Of a DNA stretch of 64,000 nucleotides, positions 31,534-43,500 are shown one piece after another (within the stretch, counting starts at the first letter, position 1; every line of letters begins with the position of its first letter). The translations under genes and the position numbers were made by a program. The stretch is from positions 1-64,000 of IMG/VR virus record IMGVR_UViG_3300027816_000081; one strand, given 5' to 3'. This DNA is from a virus. The notes below the pieces were generated by a model. It worked only from the letters and a program-made list of their open reading frames with translations, did no database searches and had not been told where the DNA came from.

Positions 31534-32043
31534 CTATTTTAAAAATTCATCAATTTCTAGTCCATAATACAACGAATTGATTTTATGGACTCCGATCAAG
31601 AATAGAACAAAACTAGCAACACTAGATCCTCTTCCCACTCCCCAGACAATATTATTGTTTCTCATAGTGTCTACTAGATACTTCAAGTACTTTAACAGAA
31701 CAAACATATCCCTTTCTTGATATAGTAGAAGTTCTTGTCCTGCACGTTGAAGTTCTTCATCAGTTTGGCACTGTCCTAACACAAAATGTGCTATGTCTAA
31801 TTTTTTGTATTCGTCTGGCATGTGCCAGTTACTTTGGCAATCTATATCAAATTGTTCTACTGTACGCTGATCTTCTGTGTATTTGACAATTTTAGGAGTG
31901 TTAGTTAAATCAAGATCGGAATGAAATGAAACATCGTGATCATATAATATAGGTCTGGTAAACTTCATATCAGGATTTTTGAGGTAAATACTCAACAAAT
32001 CCATATCAGAAAATATAATCTGACCATACCTGTCTTTAATCAT
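31534..32043 (-). CDS. DnaE-palm-like fragment protein
   Basis: 169 residues from the ATG at 32043; a TTG at 32061 would lie in a palindrome. The C-terminal 40 residues, VWGVGRGSSVASFVLFLIGV then LYYGLEIDEFLK, match the segment of bacterial DNA polymerase III alpha just before its catalytic Asp motif. The protein stops before those Asp. No PHP, thumb or finger domain is present. It therefore looks like a detached non-catalytic part of a family C polymerase, possibly kept as a regulator or decoy. Confidence 0.65.
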   Translation of the reverse strand: MIKDRYGQIIFSDMDLLSIYLKNPDMKFTRPILYDHDVSFHSDLDLTNTPKIVKYTEDQRTVEQFDIDCQSNWHMPDEYKKLDIAHFVLGQCQTDEELQRAGQELLLYQERDMFVLLKYLKYLVDTMRNNNIVWGVGRGSSVASFVLFLIGVHKINSLYYGLEIDEFLK

Positions 32044-32055
32044 AATGTTATTATG

Positions 32056-32069
32056 ACACAATATTGTGT
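32056..32069. promoter_or_regulatory. 14-base perfect palindrome
   Basis: ACACAATATTGTGT in the gap between the DnaE-like gene and the preceding gene. Its symmetry fits a dimeric repressor operator. No promoter elements are obvious beside it. Confidence 0.35.
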
Positions 32070-32079
32070 AGGATGCAAC

Positions 32080-32640
32080 TTATTTGTTAGCCGTTTCTCT
32101 GAAGGCAAGACCCAAATTTACCCACTCATCGTTGTTGAAAAGACGTATGACCTTTGTATGATCTATGCCACTATCGTTGAAGTTGTTTATTGCTAGGCAA
32201 GGGCTATTCCACCAAAAGTTTCCACTGAGTACATTTTCTGCGGATTCTGCTACTATACTGAAACGTACCCCATCGCTCATTGCGGAACCAATTACCATGT
32301 CCGTAATCTTGAGTCTGTTTTCCATTATTGCGTTAAGTTTCAATAATAGAACCATCGCTAACATTTGATCAAACGGTTCTTCTGGTAGATGACAAATACG
32401 CATGCCGGCAGCACGATATGATAGTGTTTCGTCTTCTAATCTAGCGTTAATCAATAAGCTATTTTGTAGCACATTCTTTAAGAAATGCTCTGCTCTATCC
32501 ATCGCTACGTTTTGTTCATAAATTGAATCTGTTTCAACCAGCATGGATAAAGTGATATCATAGGCGTTCACGTAAAATGCATTTTCAAAATGCAACGCCG
32601 CTAAAAAATTAAAATCAGTTTCAATTCGTGTGCTATTCAT
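32080..32640 (-). CDS. Conserved hypothetical protein
   Basis: 186 residues, helical in the first 100 (DRAEHFLKNVLQNSLLINAR) and mixed after that (MVIGSAMSDGVRFSIVAESA). No family is recognised. Translationally coupled to the upstream 79-residue gene by an ATGA overlap. Confidence 0.6.
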   Translation of the reverse strand: MNSTRIETDFNFLAALHFENAFYVNAYDITLSMLVETDSIYEQNVAMDRAEHFLKNVLQNSLLINARLEDETLSYRAAGMRICHLPEEPFDQMLAMVLLLKLNAIMENRLKITDMVIGSAMSDGVRFSIVAESAENVLSGNFWWNSPCLAINNFNDSGIDHTKVIRLFNNDEWVNLGLAFRETANK

Positions 32641-32876
32641 CTATCCGACTGTATGTTAATCTGATTGTTAAGTTTTTGCTTAGCAAATACTTCATCCATC
32701 TTTTTATGATATTGTGTTCTATGACTTTCAAGAACCATTTGTAGTTGGTGAATCAATGCTCCATTCTGTGTTCTATAAGCAAATGTTAGTTTACTCATTA
32801 TGCCACTGATAGAATCCTGCAATTCTTCTATGGTTTTGTCTTGTAAATCATTGCTACTTAAAAAAGGATGTTCCAT
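32637..32876 (-). CDS. Small helical protein
   Basis: 79 residues, mostly helical (DKTIEELQDSISGIMSKLTF, HQLQMVLESHRTQYHKKMDE). Similar short coiled-coil proteins occur in cyanomyoviruses beside structural genes. It follows the fibre gene at 32881 by 4 bases. Function unknown. Confidence 0.65.
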   Translation of the reverse strand: MEHPFLSSNDLQDKTIEELQDSISGIMSKLTFAYRTQNGALIHQLQMVLESHRTQYHKKMDEVFAKQKLNNQINIQSDR

Positions 32877-32880
32877 AATA

Positions 32881-34173
32881 TTACCAAGATGTTAGGTTGA
32901 TTCTTTTCCAAATATCAGAACCAACATAGCATGTAGCAATAGCATTTGCAGTTGAGTTACCCAATGTAACTGCTGATCCAGCGACACCGTTGACTCTAGT
33001 TCTACTAATTGTAATATTGCCCGGTGTGTTGCCGTCAGTAGTCTTTACATAATACACTGTATTGGCTACTAATGTAGAGTTAGCTGAATCTACGTTGCCA
33101 GTAAACACAATAGGGGCGTTAACTACGATATTAGCGGTAGTCAACAAAGTGATATTACCGGATACATTTGTTGCTGACATTTCTCTTTGGAAGGCAGATG
33201 AGTTATAGTCATTGGTGCATATATATAGATATGATGCAGGATTAACATACATGTTTCCTGTGCTACCTGCCAAATTAACATTGGCTCCACCAATAGTTGA
33301 CGATACAGTGAAAGTATTACTAGACACTACGTTTCTAACGTAATAGGTTGTTCCACTAGTAATATTGGCTTCAAAGCTAGTTCCAGTGAAGACAACAGGT
33401 AGTTCAGGATACAGTCCTGAAGTGTTGCCTGAAGCTAATGAGAAATAATCTGCTGCATTTGTGCTGGTAACATGCAACTGTGTTACTTCTGTGCTTACTG
33501 CAACAGTTCCATTTACATCGCCAGGCTGACCAGTTGGGGGAGGATCACGAGTGATAATCTGTGTCGCCTGATACGGTCTATTTACTGGGGAAACTGTAAT
33601 CGTATTACCGCAATCAAGTGAGGTAAATGTATATTCTAATACTTGAGAATTAGCCGGAGCAGTGATTGTTGCAGTATTTGAAATATTAGCATAATTCTCT
33701 AAAAGAGTTACGCCGTAGTTGTTATTTGAAGAAATAACTTGGTTGGGTAGTGAAATTACTGCATTAGCATTTGCTACTGCAAGTCTAACTGTTACTGAGC
33801 TTTCAGTATTAATCGGGGCCCAGCTACCAAACTGCAAAGATACGTTAGCCGTTACTGTACCATAATGTACATCTGCTCTGTTAACGTCAACTAGGACAGT
33901 ACCTGAAAGTGCGTTACCTAAATTATAAGTTGTTGCTCTCCATCCTCTTGTACTTGCATTACTAATAAGTGTATTAGCCATGTCATTGTTGAGTACTGAG
34001 TTGTCTAACGCAGCCTTCAACACAGCCTTGTTCTGTAGATCAGTGATCTCCGTAGAAGCCGTGTTTAATCCATTCTTGATTTGTGCAAAGTTATCTCTGA
34101 AACCCTGAGAACTATTGTTCTGGCCGGGTACAGGATAATTAGTGTTGATTCCGTTTGTGTTAATCTGACTCAT
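32881..34173 (-). CDS. Tail fibre-like structural protein
   Basis: 430 residues. The start SQINTNGINTNYPVPGQNNS and FRDNFAQIKNGLNTA is a fibre or baseplate attachment-type N-terminus seen in aquatic T4-like phages. The rest is Asn/Thr/Val-rich beta structure. Residues about 265-320 contain a module, TTYYVRNVVSSNTFTVSSTI then GGANVNL, also present in two other structural proteins here. The C-terminus ends SDIWKRINLTSW. Confidence 0.7.
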   Translation of the reverse strand: MSQINTNGINTNYPVPGQNNSSQGFRDNFAQIKNGLNTASTEITDLQNKAVLKAALDNSVLNNDMANTLISNASTRGWRATTYNLGNALSGTVLVDVNRADVHYGTVTANVSLQFGSWAPINTESSVTVRLAVANANAVISLPNQVISSNNNYGVTLLENYANISNTATITAPANSQVLEYTFTSLDCGNTITVSPVNRPYQATQIITRDPPPTGQPGDVNGTVAVSTEVTQLHVTSTNAADYFSLASGNTSGLYPELPVVFTGTSFEANITSGTTYYVRNVVSSNTFTVSSTIGGANVNLAGSTGNMYVNPASYLYICTNDYNSSAFQREMSATNVSGNITLLTTANIVVNAPIVFTGNVDSANSTLVANTVYYVKTTDGNTPGNITISRTRVNGVAGSAVTLGNSTANAIATCYVGSDIWKRINLTSW

Positions 34174-34190
34174 AATTTTTGTTCCATAAT

Positions 34191-34199
34191 ATATTTATC
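34191..34199 (-). promoter_or_regulatory. Late promoter GATAAATAT
   Basis: GATAAATAT on the minus strand, 17 bases before the ATG at 34173; the leader contains TGGAAC. It overlaps the stop of the Ig-domain gene. Confidence 0.6.
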
Positions 34200-36720
34200 G
34201 TGGATATTGGGTGCGGTTAGGTAAAATTGTAGGTCTCGGGAACAACACATAAAAATCTTTACTATCTAGAGGACTAGGAACCGGTGTCGCACTTGGCAAT
34301 GAAGTCCAAGCAGGCGGAGAAAGATTATTATCATAATTATACGTGTTACTCTTATTAACCGTAAATCTATCAATCTTGAAATTAATTTGATTGAGACGCT
34401 GGATCTGTCCTATAGGATTCTTCCAATTGTTATTGATATTGTTCTTTACAATTTCACTGAACCCGGGTTTAGTGTAGCAGATGACCCAGGCTGGTGTATA
34501 TCCCAATGTTGATCCATTTGCTTGTTGACTAGTCATCCATAGTGGAAGCAAGTTAGTATTGAACTCTTGTCCTAACTCGTCACCAACTTGTTCTCTCATG
34601 TTAGGTAAAGAATTAGGGTAGAGTATTCTTTCGAAACCGGGAGTCAAGCTAGTATAAAACTCTGGCGGAGGACCGTCAGGGCCTTCATAACTAGTATAGA
34701 TATCAGTTTCACTTGTATACCATGGACCCAATTCTAATGGAATAAATCTAGGCCAAAATATTTCTTTACTAACGCTTTCGCCTTCAGGATTAATCAGATT
34801 ATCAATAATACTACTATAAACTACTTCATAGATAATCTCACCAGTTTGCTCGTTTCTGGCTACGGCTGTTTTAATTTCACCTAATGTTAACTGTCTCCAG
34901 TAGTGATTCTTTTCTTGGATAGCCGCAACATATTCTTCAAAATCACTGGCTCTGATACCATATGCATGTTCGTAGATCACGCTGGTTGCTTTACCAAAGT
35001 ATGGATCATTTGGACGATATATGTACTCATTTGGTATCAACGCACTATTATCCAACAATGTGTCTAATAATTCTCTATCTTCTATGCTAGGTGAACATTT
35101 GATATACAACGTGTCAGTAGGATATGCAAACAACTGGTTAACATTTACGGTAAATGTTTGTTCTGCGGCTATAATAGGGAAATTAGGAGAATACGCTCTA
35201 ATTGTGAATGTGAAAGTGGTTGTCTCATTGGGGTAAGTTATAGTAGCATTAGGCTGAAAACTCACTACTCCTGATATTTCTCCAGACGGAAGCAATATCA
35301 AGTTAGGCGGTAATGTACCAGATGATAACTCATACTCTAAAGGCACATCACTTTCGGCACGTACAGCTAACACACTAGTAGTTCCATTAAAAACAGTACC
35401 TAGATCAGATGATGTTATCCAAACGATATCTCCGTCAACCCCGTTACTGACTCTAAAAGAAAAATTAAAGAACGGCGAGATTATTCCTGGATTAGAAACT
35501 TTTCTAACTGCTACGCTGAAACTGAATTCACTTAAGTTATCTGGACTTATGGTTGGGTTACCGGTAACCCAACCAGTAACACTGTTACCTACTAATCCTA
35601 GGGGCAAATCAGCGAATACATATTCTAGTTCACTATCATCAAAATCTTTACCCAACATCTGAAAAGCAAACTCGTTATCACTATTTAATTTTCCAATATA
35701 AGCAAATTGTGAAGGCGAATAGGTTCTACCATTACTGTTAGGAGGGAATAGATAAAAGCTGTAGTCTAAGTTATCATATCGTATATCATATGTCAATGGT
35801 CTAGTGTTTAATATAGTGGGTGTTCTTGAGTTGGGAGGTCTTCCAGGACCACCAATATTTATGGGAGCATTTTGATTTACTACTGTTATTGAGTAAGATT
35901 GAAGTGCCGTACCAAACGCTGAAACTAGTCGTAAAGTAAAGTCATAAGTTTGGATAGTTGGCTCTCCTACCGAAACGTTAGGTAATGACACATCCATATA
36001 TCCTACAGCATTGGCTAACACAACTACCGGGCCGCCTACTGTCGTTGATATAGTGAACGTAGTGTTATTGATCACTTCTCTCACATAATAATTTTGTCCA
36101 GCAACGATTCCTCCTATTACTGAGTTAGTAAATGAGATAGGTCTACCTGGACGAAAACCCAATGTGCTGTACGCCACGATAGTATTATCTAATGTCGCAA
36201 TAGCAGCGGTATTGACAGAGCCTAAGTTTACATTAACTATAGGTGGCTTTGGATAACCTCGTATTAATCCATATTCATTGATTTCTAAGCCCGGCGGAAG
36301 CTGACCCTGAACTAACGCTATTAATACACTAGTGTCATTTATAGGAACACTATATTCAATCGGATATTCTACCCATAAACTGTCATTAGTGACTATTATG
36401 GTTCCGGCAGGTGTAGTAAAGTTGGGGGCATCAATACCAGAAACCAACATGGTAAAAGTTTTATCTCGTAAATTGCCGAGATTGTCTGTTGCCCTAACTG
36501 CAAACGTGTAATTCTGATTAGTAAATACCGGTTCTGTTAATCCATACATTAAGCCAGTTTCGTCTATAGTCACCCCATTTGGTAAGGATCCGCTCAATAA
36601 AGAATACGTTACGGTTGTCGCCGGCAATACAGGTGACGCTGAAAACTGAAATTCAAGAACGGATCCTGATACAAATCCTACCAAATTGCTAGAGATTGTA
36701 TTCCAAATGGGTTGTGACAT
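34195..36720 (-). CDS. Virion protein with putative Ig-like domains
   Basis: 841 residues. At least four He_PIG-type Ig-like segments have the pattern LPxGLxI-x-G-x-IxG: SGSLPNGVTIDETGLMYGLT, QGQLPPGLEINEYGLIRGYP, a third near residue 375 and SGTLPPNLILLPSGEISGVV. A shared QNYYVREVINNTTFTIST module lies near residue 215. The C-terminal 250 residues hold no repeat, with many Pro and Asn. Such domains on phage virions often bind carbohydrate or cell surfaces. It lies between the endolysin and fibre genes. Confidence 0.75.
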   Translation of the reverse strand: MSQPIWNTISSNLVGFVSGSVLEFQFSASPVLPATTVTYSLLSGSLPNGVTIDETGLMYGLTEPVFTNQNYTFAVRATDNLGNLRDKTFTMLVSGIDAPNFTTPAGTIIVTNDSLWVEYPIEYSVPINDTSVLIALVQGQLPPGLEINEYGLIRGYPKPPIVNVNLGSVNTAAIATLDNTIVAYSTLGFRPGRPISFTNSVIGGIVAGQNYYVREVINNTTFTISTTVGGPVVVLANAVGYMDVSLPNVSVGEPTIQTYDFTLRLVSAFGTALQSYSITVVNQNAPINIGGPGRPPNSRTPTILNTRPLTYDIRYDNLDYSFYLFPPNSNGRTYSPSQFAYIGKLNSDNEFAFQMLGKDFDDSELEYVFADLPLGLVGNSVTGWVTGNPTISPDNLSEFSFSVAVRKVSNPGIISPFFNFSFRVSNGVDGDIVWITSSDLGTVFNGTTSVLAVRAESDVPLEYELSSGTLPPNLILLPSGEISGVVSFQPNATITYPNETTTFTFTIRAYSPNFPIIAAEQTFTVNVNQLFAYPTDTLYIKCSPSIEDRELLDTLLDNSALIPNEYIYRPNDPYFGKATSVIYEHAYGIRASDFEEYVAAIQEKNHYWRQLTLGEIKTAVARNEQTGEIIYEVVYSSIIDNLINPEGESVSKEIFWPRFIPLELGPWYTSETDIYTSYEGPDGPPPEFYTSLTPGFERILYPNSLPNMREQVGDELGQEFNTNLLPLWMTSQQANGSTLGYTPAWVICYTKPGFSEIVKNNINNNWKNPIGQIQRLNQINFKIDRFTVNKSNTYNYDNNLSPPAWTSLPSATPVPSPLDSKDFYVLFPRPTILPNRTQYPR

Positions 36721-36728
36721 ATTATTCC

Positions 36729-37355
36729 TTAGTCTGCCAATGCCTTGAGGGCAATATCATAGTGATGCTTTCTGTCCGCAAGACCGATAGTACCACCATT
36801 GATACGTCGAGTTAGCCCTACGAAGTCGCCCTTGTCTGCATAGATATTTAACTTGTTTGCATCCCAATACCATCCAGCACTTGCTACAGCGCCTTCAGGG
36901 GTTTCAAGATATTTAACTGCTTCGTCTAGTGACATACCAATTGATCTTGCAAAACGGGTGTAGTTATCTTTACCAGTCAACTGAATCAATCCACGACCTC
37001 TAAACTTGAATCCATCACCACTTGCTTCTGTTCCGTTGCCCATACGATTTGCATACACTTTGTTAGCAATCTTTTGAGGATTACGGGCATATGCATTTGC
37101 AACAGTAACATTTGGAAATCTCTTTGGCCATGTCTTCATAAGTGCTTTAGCACTATAGTTTAAGCCCTCAGCAGTGAAGTTAAAGCCTCCTGACTCGTGT
37201 GCAATCTGTGCTAAGAATGCAGCCATTCTCTTTGGATTTTCAAATAGATCAAAATGTTCCCCGATCTTATTCAATGGTTCTACATATTTTGCAAGAACCG
37301 TTGCCCTAGTCTTAGGACAAATTTCTCTTAGTAATTCTAATGTTACTTTCCCCAC
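36729..37355 (-). CDS. GH19-family endolysin
   Basis: 208 residues forming one GH19 chitinase/lysozyme domain. FLAQIAHESGGFNF carries the catalytic Glu. YANRMGNGTEASGDGFKFRG and RGLIQLTGKDNYTRFA are family signatures, and AGWYWDANKLN and TRRINGGTIGLADR close the fold. There is no signal peptide, so it needs the holin to reach peptidoglycan. The position between tail genes is unusual; a virion-attached lysozyme cannot be excluded. Confidence 0.92.
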   Translation of the reverse strand: MGKVTLELLREICPKTRATVLAKYVEPLNKIGEHFDLFENPKRMAAFLAQIAHESGGFNFTAEGLNYSAKALMKTWPKRFPNVTVANAYARNPQKIANKVYANRMGNGTEASGDGFKFRGRGLIQLTGKDNYTRFARSIGMSLDEAVKYLETPEGAVASAGWYWDANKLNIYADKGDFVGLTRRINGGTIGLADRKHHYDIALKALAD

Positions 37356-37374
37356 CTTATTAGCTCCTTTGTTT

Positions 37375-37542
37375 TTATGGTCTTCCTTGACCTCTGTATT
37401 TCTTATAGTTTCTACGCTTATGCTTATTCATAGTACTGAACTTAATCTGTCCCAAACCAATTGTAGTTCCGCCCTTATGATTTTCACTAAACGAAACTTT
37501 TTGACCTTTGTTTGAACTACCACCTGATTTTACTTTAGCCAT
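37375..37542 (-). CDS. Small basic protein, 55 residues
   Basis: Starts MAKVKSGGSSNKGQKVSFSE and ends KHKRRNYKKYRGQGRP. The basic C-terminus (MNKHKRRNYKKYRGQGR) recurs in small proteins of cyanomyoviruses. It probably binds nucleic acid or the virion. An AAAGGAAT ribosome site precedes it. Function unknown. Confidence 0.7.
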   Translation of the reverse strand: MAKVKSGGSSNKGQKVSFSENHKGGTTIGLGQIKFSTMNKHKRRNYKKYRGQGRP

Positions 37543-37557
37543 TATAATTCCTTTCTA

Positions 37558-40500
37558 TTATGTCTTACCGACCATTATTTCAACGATTCCTAATTCACCG
37601 TTGAAGTTTTCTAGTGATTTACCTACGATTCTTCCTGCACTAGCAGCATTATTTGCATATGCATATCCTGGAATAGTCGCGGTAGTTAATAAGTCACCTT
37701 TATTGACGGGGCCCATTACCTTACATGGTACACGTCCAATAAGAGCAACTTCAACTACGTTTTCGCCTTCAAGCAAGGCGTTCATGATGTATGCAGGATT
37801 AGTAGTGACAACTCCTGCAACCTTATGCGAATCAGCAACATTTTCAATCGTTACTTCATTTTCGCCGCCGAGAACAACAACTGTCCCTGGCTCATAGGCT
37901 TCGTCTGCTACGTAACGTTCTGCAAGGTCAGCGTAAGTAGCTTGCCATCTTGAACCGGCAGTGAGAGTCCAGTTACCAGTTACTGTACCTGCTGTTGTGT
38001 TTGCGCCGGTTGTGATGTTTGCTGTTTGTAGAGCTCCGCTCAACACAGTTGTAGTTGCTGTAAGATTGATACTAGATGTTACGTTGCTTGCGGTTACGAT
38101 ACGAATACCACCAGAAGCAGTTGACCACGGTGCAATAGTTAGGTTAGCATTACCCTGGGCAGAGCTATTAGCATACACGATCATTGCATCGTCAGCGCCG
38201 GTCAAATTATTATATGACCCTGCGCCGGCTCTTGGAATCAAACCTATATCTTGTGTACCATTAACGGCTCTAATGATTTTAGTGGTACTTCCTGTCCCGG
38301 ATGAATCTGTAGAAGCGAAACCTGTTGTCCCAGTAACTGCGAGCGTAGTTAGTGTACCGACACTCGTGATATTAGGTTGCGCCGCTGTTGTTACTGTGCC
38401 TGCTGTTGTTGCGCTTCCTGCGCTTGTTGCGAAAGTTGCGTTAGCTACAGTACCGGTGACATTTGCACCAGTAATTGATGCTAGATTTGCACCAGACAGT
38501 CCAGCAGCAAATGTAGCGGATGAGCCAATTGCACTATTCCAAGTACCGCTAGTAACTGTACCTGTAGTAGTTAAACTTGCTGAACCGGCTAGCGGGCTTG
38601 CGCCAATTGAGTTGTGTGATATAGTTCTAGCGGTGCCACCGTTAAATGTTGTACCACTCGCATCACCAGTGCCACCGTTGTTGAATGTTATTGTTTGTGT
38701 AGTATTAGCTGTAACTGTACCCGAGCCGCCCAATGAGATAGCAGTGCCGTTAACAGTTAGTGAGCTATTAGCAAGTCTTGTTTGTGCTAGCGTACCAGTT
38801 GTGATGTTGCTTGCATTCAACGCAGATAGACCGCTGCCATTGCCTGTAAACACACCTGTATTGGCAGTAATATTAGCAGCGGTAATATTCCCGCTCACAT
38901 CCAATGATGTTAGTGTACCAACGCTCGTAATGTTGGGCTGAGCCGCAGTAGTTACCGTGCCTGCTGTTGTTGCCGATCCGGCACTAGTTGCGAAGCCTGC
39001 GTTAGCAACATTCAAGTTTGCCACTTGAGTTGTGGATGTAACGACTAATGGAGCAGTGCCAGTTGCAACGTTACTGATCAATTGAGGAGCAGTTATGTTT
39101 GCTGTTGCAAGAACTTGTGCTGTTCCCAAATTGCCGACATTTGCGTTTCCTGTAGCATTCAGTGTACCAAATACGTTTGCACCAGTAGTGGTAACATTCA
39201 TCATTGCAGTATTATTTGGTGCCAATGAGATTCTTGGACCACTAGTGGCACTGCCGGTAGCAATTGTTGCGATTGAAACTGAAACGTTATCTACAACTTG
39301 AGTTCTGAATATAGTATTAGGTGAATTCAAGTCGTTATAGATGCCGGAACCAGTACCTGCGGTTCTGATGCCTAATTGTCCGGTGCCAGTTGCAATATCC
39401 AAGAAGTAACCAGAACCAAGACCAACGTTAATTGATAACGGACTGTTGGTTCTTACACCACTTCCTGCTACAACAAGAACGTTTGCGTTTCCTGCTGCTG
39501 AAATATTCACATTACCATTTGCAGCAGGAATACTGACATTACTGTTGCCGTTTGCAAAGACACCGAGTAGATTGCCGACGGTAACATTTCCTGTTACTGA
39601 TAGTGAGGTTAGTGTACCTACTGAAGTGATATTTGGTTGTGCGGCTGTTGTTAAAGTACCAGTTAATAGACTTGCACCGATTGTACCTGAGTTGGCATAA
39701 ACATTACCAGCAGTTACGTTACCGGTAACACTGGCGCTCGTTAGAGTACCGACGCTCGTGATATTTGGCTGTGCCGCTGTTGTTAAAGTACCAGTTAGTA
39801 AACTTGCACCGATTGTACCTGCGTTAGCATAGACGTTGCCTGCGGTGACATTTCCAGTAACAGCAAGACTTGTTAACGTACCGACGCTCGTGATATTTGG
39901 CTGCGCCGCTGTTGTTACTGTGCCTGCTGTGGTTGCAGTTGTCGCACTAGTTGCAGTGCCGCTTAGTGAACCAACAAACGTAGTAGCAGTGATACTTGCA
40001 TTAGCTAAGTTAGCACTAATTGCTGTATTGATTACTGCACTTGAATTTCCATTTGCGCTTGAAGTGCTAAATGTTGGGTATACAGTAGTTGCTGCTGAGG
40101 TATTTTGTAATAATGCACTAGCATTGGTTGCTGCTGTTGCGCTTGCTACAGTACCAGTAACATTAGCGCCCGGTATGTTAGACAAGCTCGTTGCATTACC
40201 ACTGAACACATTAGCTGTAATAGTTCCTGATGTAACTGTGATGTTTCCAGCGTTGATATTACCAGAAACAATCAGTGATGTGATCGTACCAAGACTTGTA
40301 ATATTGGGTTGGGCAGCAGTTGTCACAGTTCCGGCTGTAGTTGCAGTTGATGCAGTGCCGCTTAGTGAACCAACAAACGTAGTAGCAGTGATACTTGCAT
40401 TAGCTAAGTTAGCACTAATTCCCGAGTTAACTACCTGCTGCGACCATCCATTTGATGCAGAGGTAACGAATGTCGGGAATGCGCTAGTTGCACTTGAAGT

Positions 40501-43500
40501 ATTAGTCAACAAACTGCTTGCAGAAGCAGCATTTGCAACAGTTCCGGTTACGTTTGCACCAGGAATATTACTTAGATTGGTAGCATTTCCTGAGAAAATA
40601 TTAGCAGTAATTGTACCTGATGTAACTGTTATGTTTCCGGCGTTAATGTTTCCAGAAACAATCAATGATGATATCGTACCAAGACTTGTGATATTTGGCT
40701 GTGCTGCTGTTGTTAAAGTACCAGTTAGTAAACTTGCACCGATTGTACCTGCGTTAGCGTATACGTTTCCAAAAGTTGCAGTGTTTACAACTGTTAGTCC
40801 ACCGCCTACACTAAGATTCCCAGTATTTTTGTTGAAGGTTAAGTTCGCATTACCTGCGTAAGTTGAGCCGCCATCATTGAAAATAACTTGTGTGTTAGCA
40901 CCTTGTGCAGGAACTAATGTAGCGGTATCCCATGTTAGACTGCCTGAACCATTCGTTCTTAAGAAAGCACCGTTGGACCCGCCTGTAATAATTACGTTAC
41001 TGTTGGGGCCTAGATTGCTCACACCAACTACGTTAAGACCAGTTAATGTACCCAAACTCGTTACATTAGGCTGCGCCGCTGTTGCTAGCGTACCGGTTAC
41101 CAGTGTAGCAGAAATATTTCCTGCCGACAAATTACCTGTTACGTTAGCAGTGCCATTGATATTTGCACCAGTACCGGTTACGACTACAACGTTAGCATTT
41201 CCGGCGGAACTGATTCTCACATTGCTGTTAGCGTCAACTGTTACGTTTGAGTTACCGTTGACAATGAAACTACCTGCACTAACTGCGATGTTAGTCAATA
41301 GACCACCGTCACCCTGGAAGAAGTTTGCAACTGCAAGATTGCCTAAGTTTGCATTTCCTGATGATAGATTTCCAGAAACAGTCAATGAAGACAGTGTACC
41401 AACACTCGTAATGTTTGGTTGCGCTGCTGTAGTTACTGTACCTGCGGTAGTAGCTGCACCAGCAGTAGCAGCATTCAAGTTAGCAACTTGTGTAGTACTT
41501 GTTACTACTAGCGGAGCTGTACCAGTGGCAACATTTGATATTAGTTGAGGCGCAGTAACGTTAGCAGTTGCAAGAACTCGTGCTGTGCCCAAATTACCAA
41601 CGTTAGCATTACCTGTTGCATTGAGTGTTCCTGCAATATTTGCACCGGTCCCGGTTACGACTACAATGTTAGCATTACCGGCGGCGCTGATATTGACATT
41701 GCCATTTGCAGCAGGAATATTAACATTGCTGTTTCCGTTTGCCAAAGCACCTATGAAATTACCCGACGTAGTGTTTCCACTCACACTTAAACTGGTCAAT
41801 GTGCCAACACTAGTAATGTTGGGCTGAGCGGCAGTTGTTACTGTACCTGCTGTGGTAGCACTCGTTGCTGTTGTAGCTGAGTTGGCAGTACCATAGAAAT
41901 TACCAATGAAGAAATTAGCATTTACAGCATTTCCTAAGTTAGCATTTCCTGATGAGATATTTCCACTAACAGACAGCGAAGTGAGAGTACCGACACTCGT
42001 AATATTAGGTTGAGAAGAAGTTGTTAACGTCCCACCTAACAATAGAGCACCGATTGTACCTGAGTTAGCATACATATTGCCAGCAGTTACATTACCCGTT
42101 ACCGCAAGAGAAGTTAAAGTACCAACGCTTGTGATATTAGGTTGCGCTGCTGTTGTTACTGTGCCTGCTGTAGTTGCAGTAGTTGCACTAGGCACAGTGC
42201 CAGTCACGTTGGCGCCAGCTAGATTAGTAAGTCCTGCGCCATTACCAGTAAAGATTCCGGTATTTGCAGTGAATGCGACTGCGGTTACAGTTCCGTTTAC
42301 ACCAAGTGATGTTAGCGTGCCAACACTAGTGATGTTAGGCTGTGATGCAGTTGTCACAGTACCAGCAGTGCCCGCGGTAGCAGCATTCAAGTTTGCAACT
42401 TGAGTAGTTGATGTAACTACTAGTGGTGCAGTACCAGTTGCAATATTACTGATTAACTGCGTGCCTGAGATGTTTCCAGTAGCAATAACTCTGCCTGTAC
42501 CTAAATTAGCAACATTAGCATTACCGGTTGCGTTTAACGTACCTGCTACGTTGACACCTGTACCAGTCATTACTACGACATTAGCATTTCCTGCAATGTC
42601 AAAATTGATGTTTCCGTTAGCAGCAGGAATAGCAATGTCTGAGTTGCCATTAGCAAGATTACCTACAAAATTAGCAGCGGTGACATTACCCGTAACTGAT
42701 AGACTTGTCAACGTGCCTACTGAGGTAATGTTTGGTTGTGCAGCGGTTGTTACGGTGCCGGCAGTAGTTGCACTTGTTGCTGCACCAGACAGAGCACCAA
42801 CAAATGTAGTTGCAGTAATAGAGGCGTTACCTAAGTTCGCACTAATACCTGTGTTGATTACTGCACTTGAGTTTCCATTCGCACTTGAGGTAGTGAATGT
42901 CGGATATACTGTTGTTGCAGTTGAGGTGTTCTGTAGAAGTGCGCTTGCATTTGTTGCTGCGCCTGCTGTGGCAGCATTCAAGTTTGCAACTTGTGTGGTT
43001 GAGTTGACAACAAGAGGAGCAGTACCAGTTGCAACGTTTGAGATTAATTGGGGAGCAGTGACATTGGCAGTAGCTAATACTTGTGCAGTTCCCAAATTAC
43101 CAACGTTAGCGTTACTTGTTACGCTTAATGCACCGGTGGTAGTTAAGTTGCCACCTGTGATATTTCCAGTTACGTTAGCGGTGCCTGTTGCAACAATTGA
43201 TGTAGTTCCCAAATTACCAACGTTAGCGTTACCTGTAGCATTTAATGTACCAGTAATGTTAGCTCCGGTTGCAGTAACGTTCATAGTAGCGTTACTTCCG
43301 ATTACTATGTTGAGGTTTCCGCCGGAGACAGGGATGTTGGCATAGCTAGTGCCATTCAATATTCTTGTATTTGCAACTGCACTTACGTTGGTAAGATTAC
43401 TTCCATCGCCGTACAAGAAATTAGCATTTACTATATTAGCATTGATGTTGCCGGCAACATTAGCAGTTGCAGCGGTAATTAGTGCAGTAGCATTAATATT

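Noticed and set aside
38340-42765. Possible CRISPR or tandem DNA repeat array
   Set aside because: The repeats are coding units with diversified third codon positions and uneven spacing, not identical direct repeats with unique spacers.
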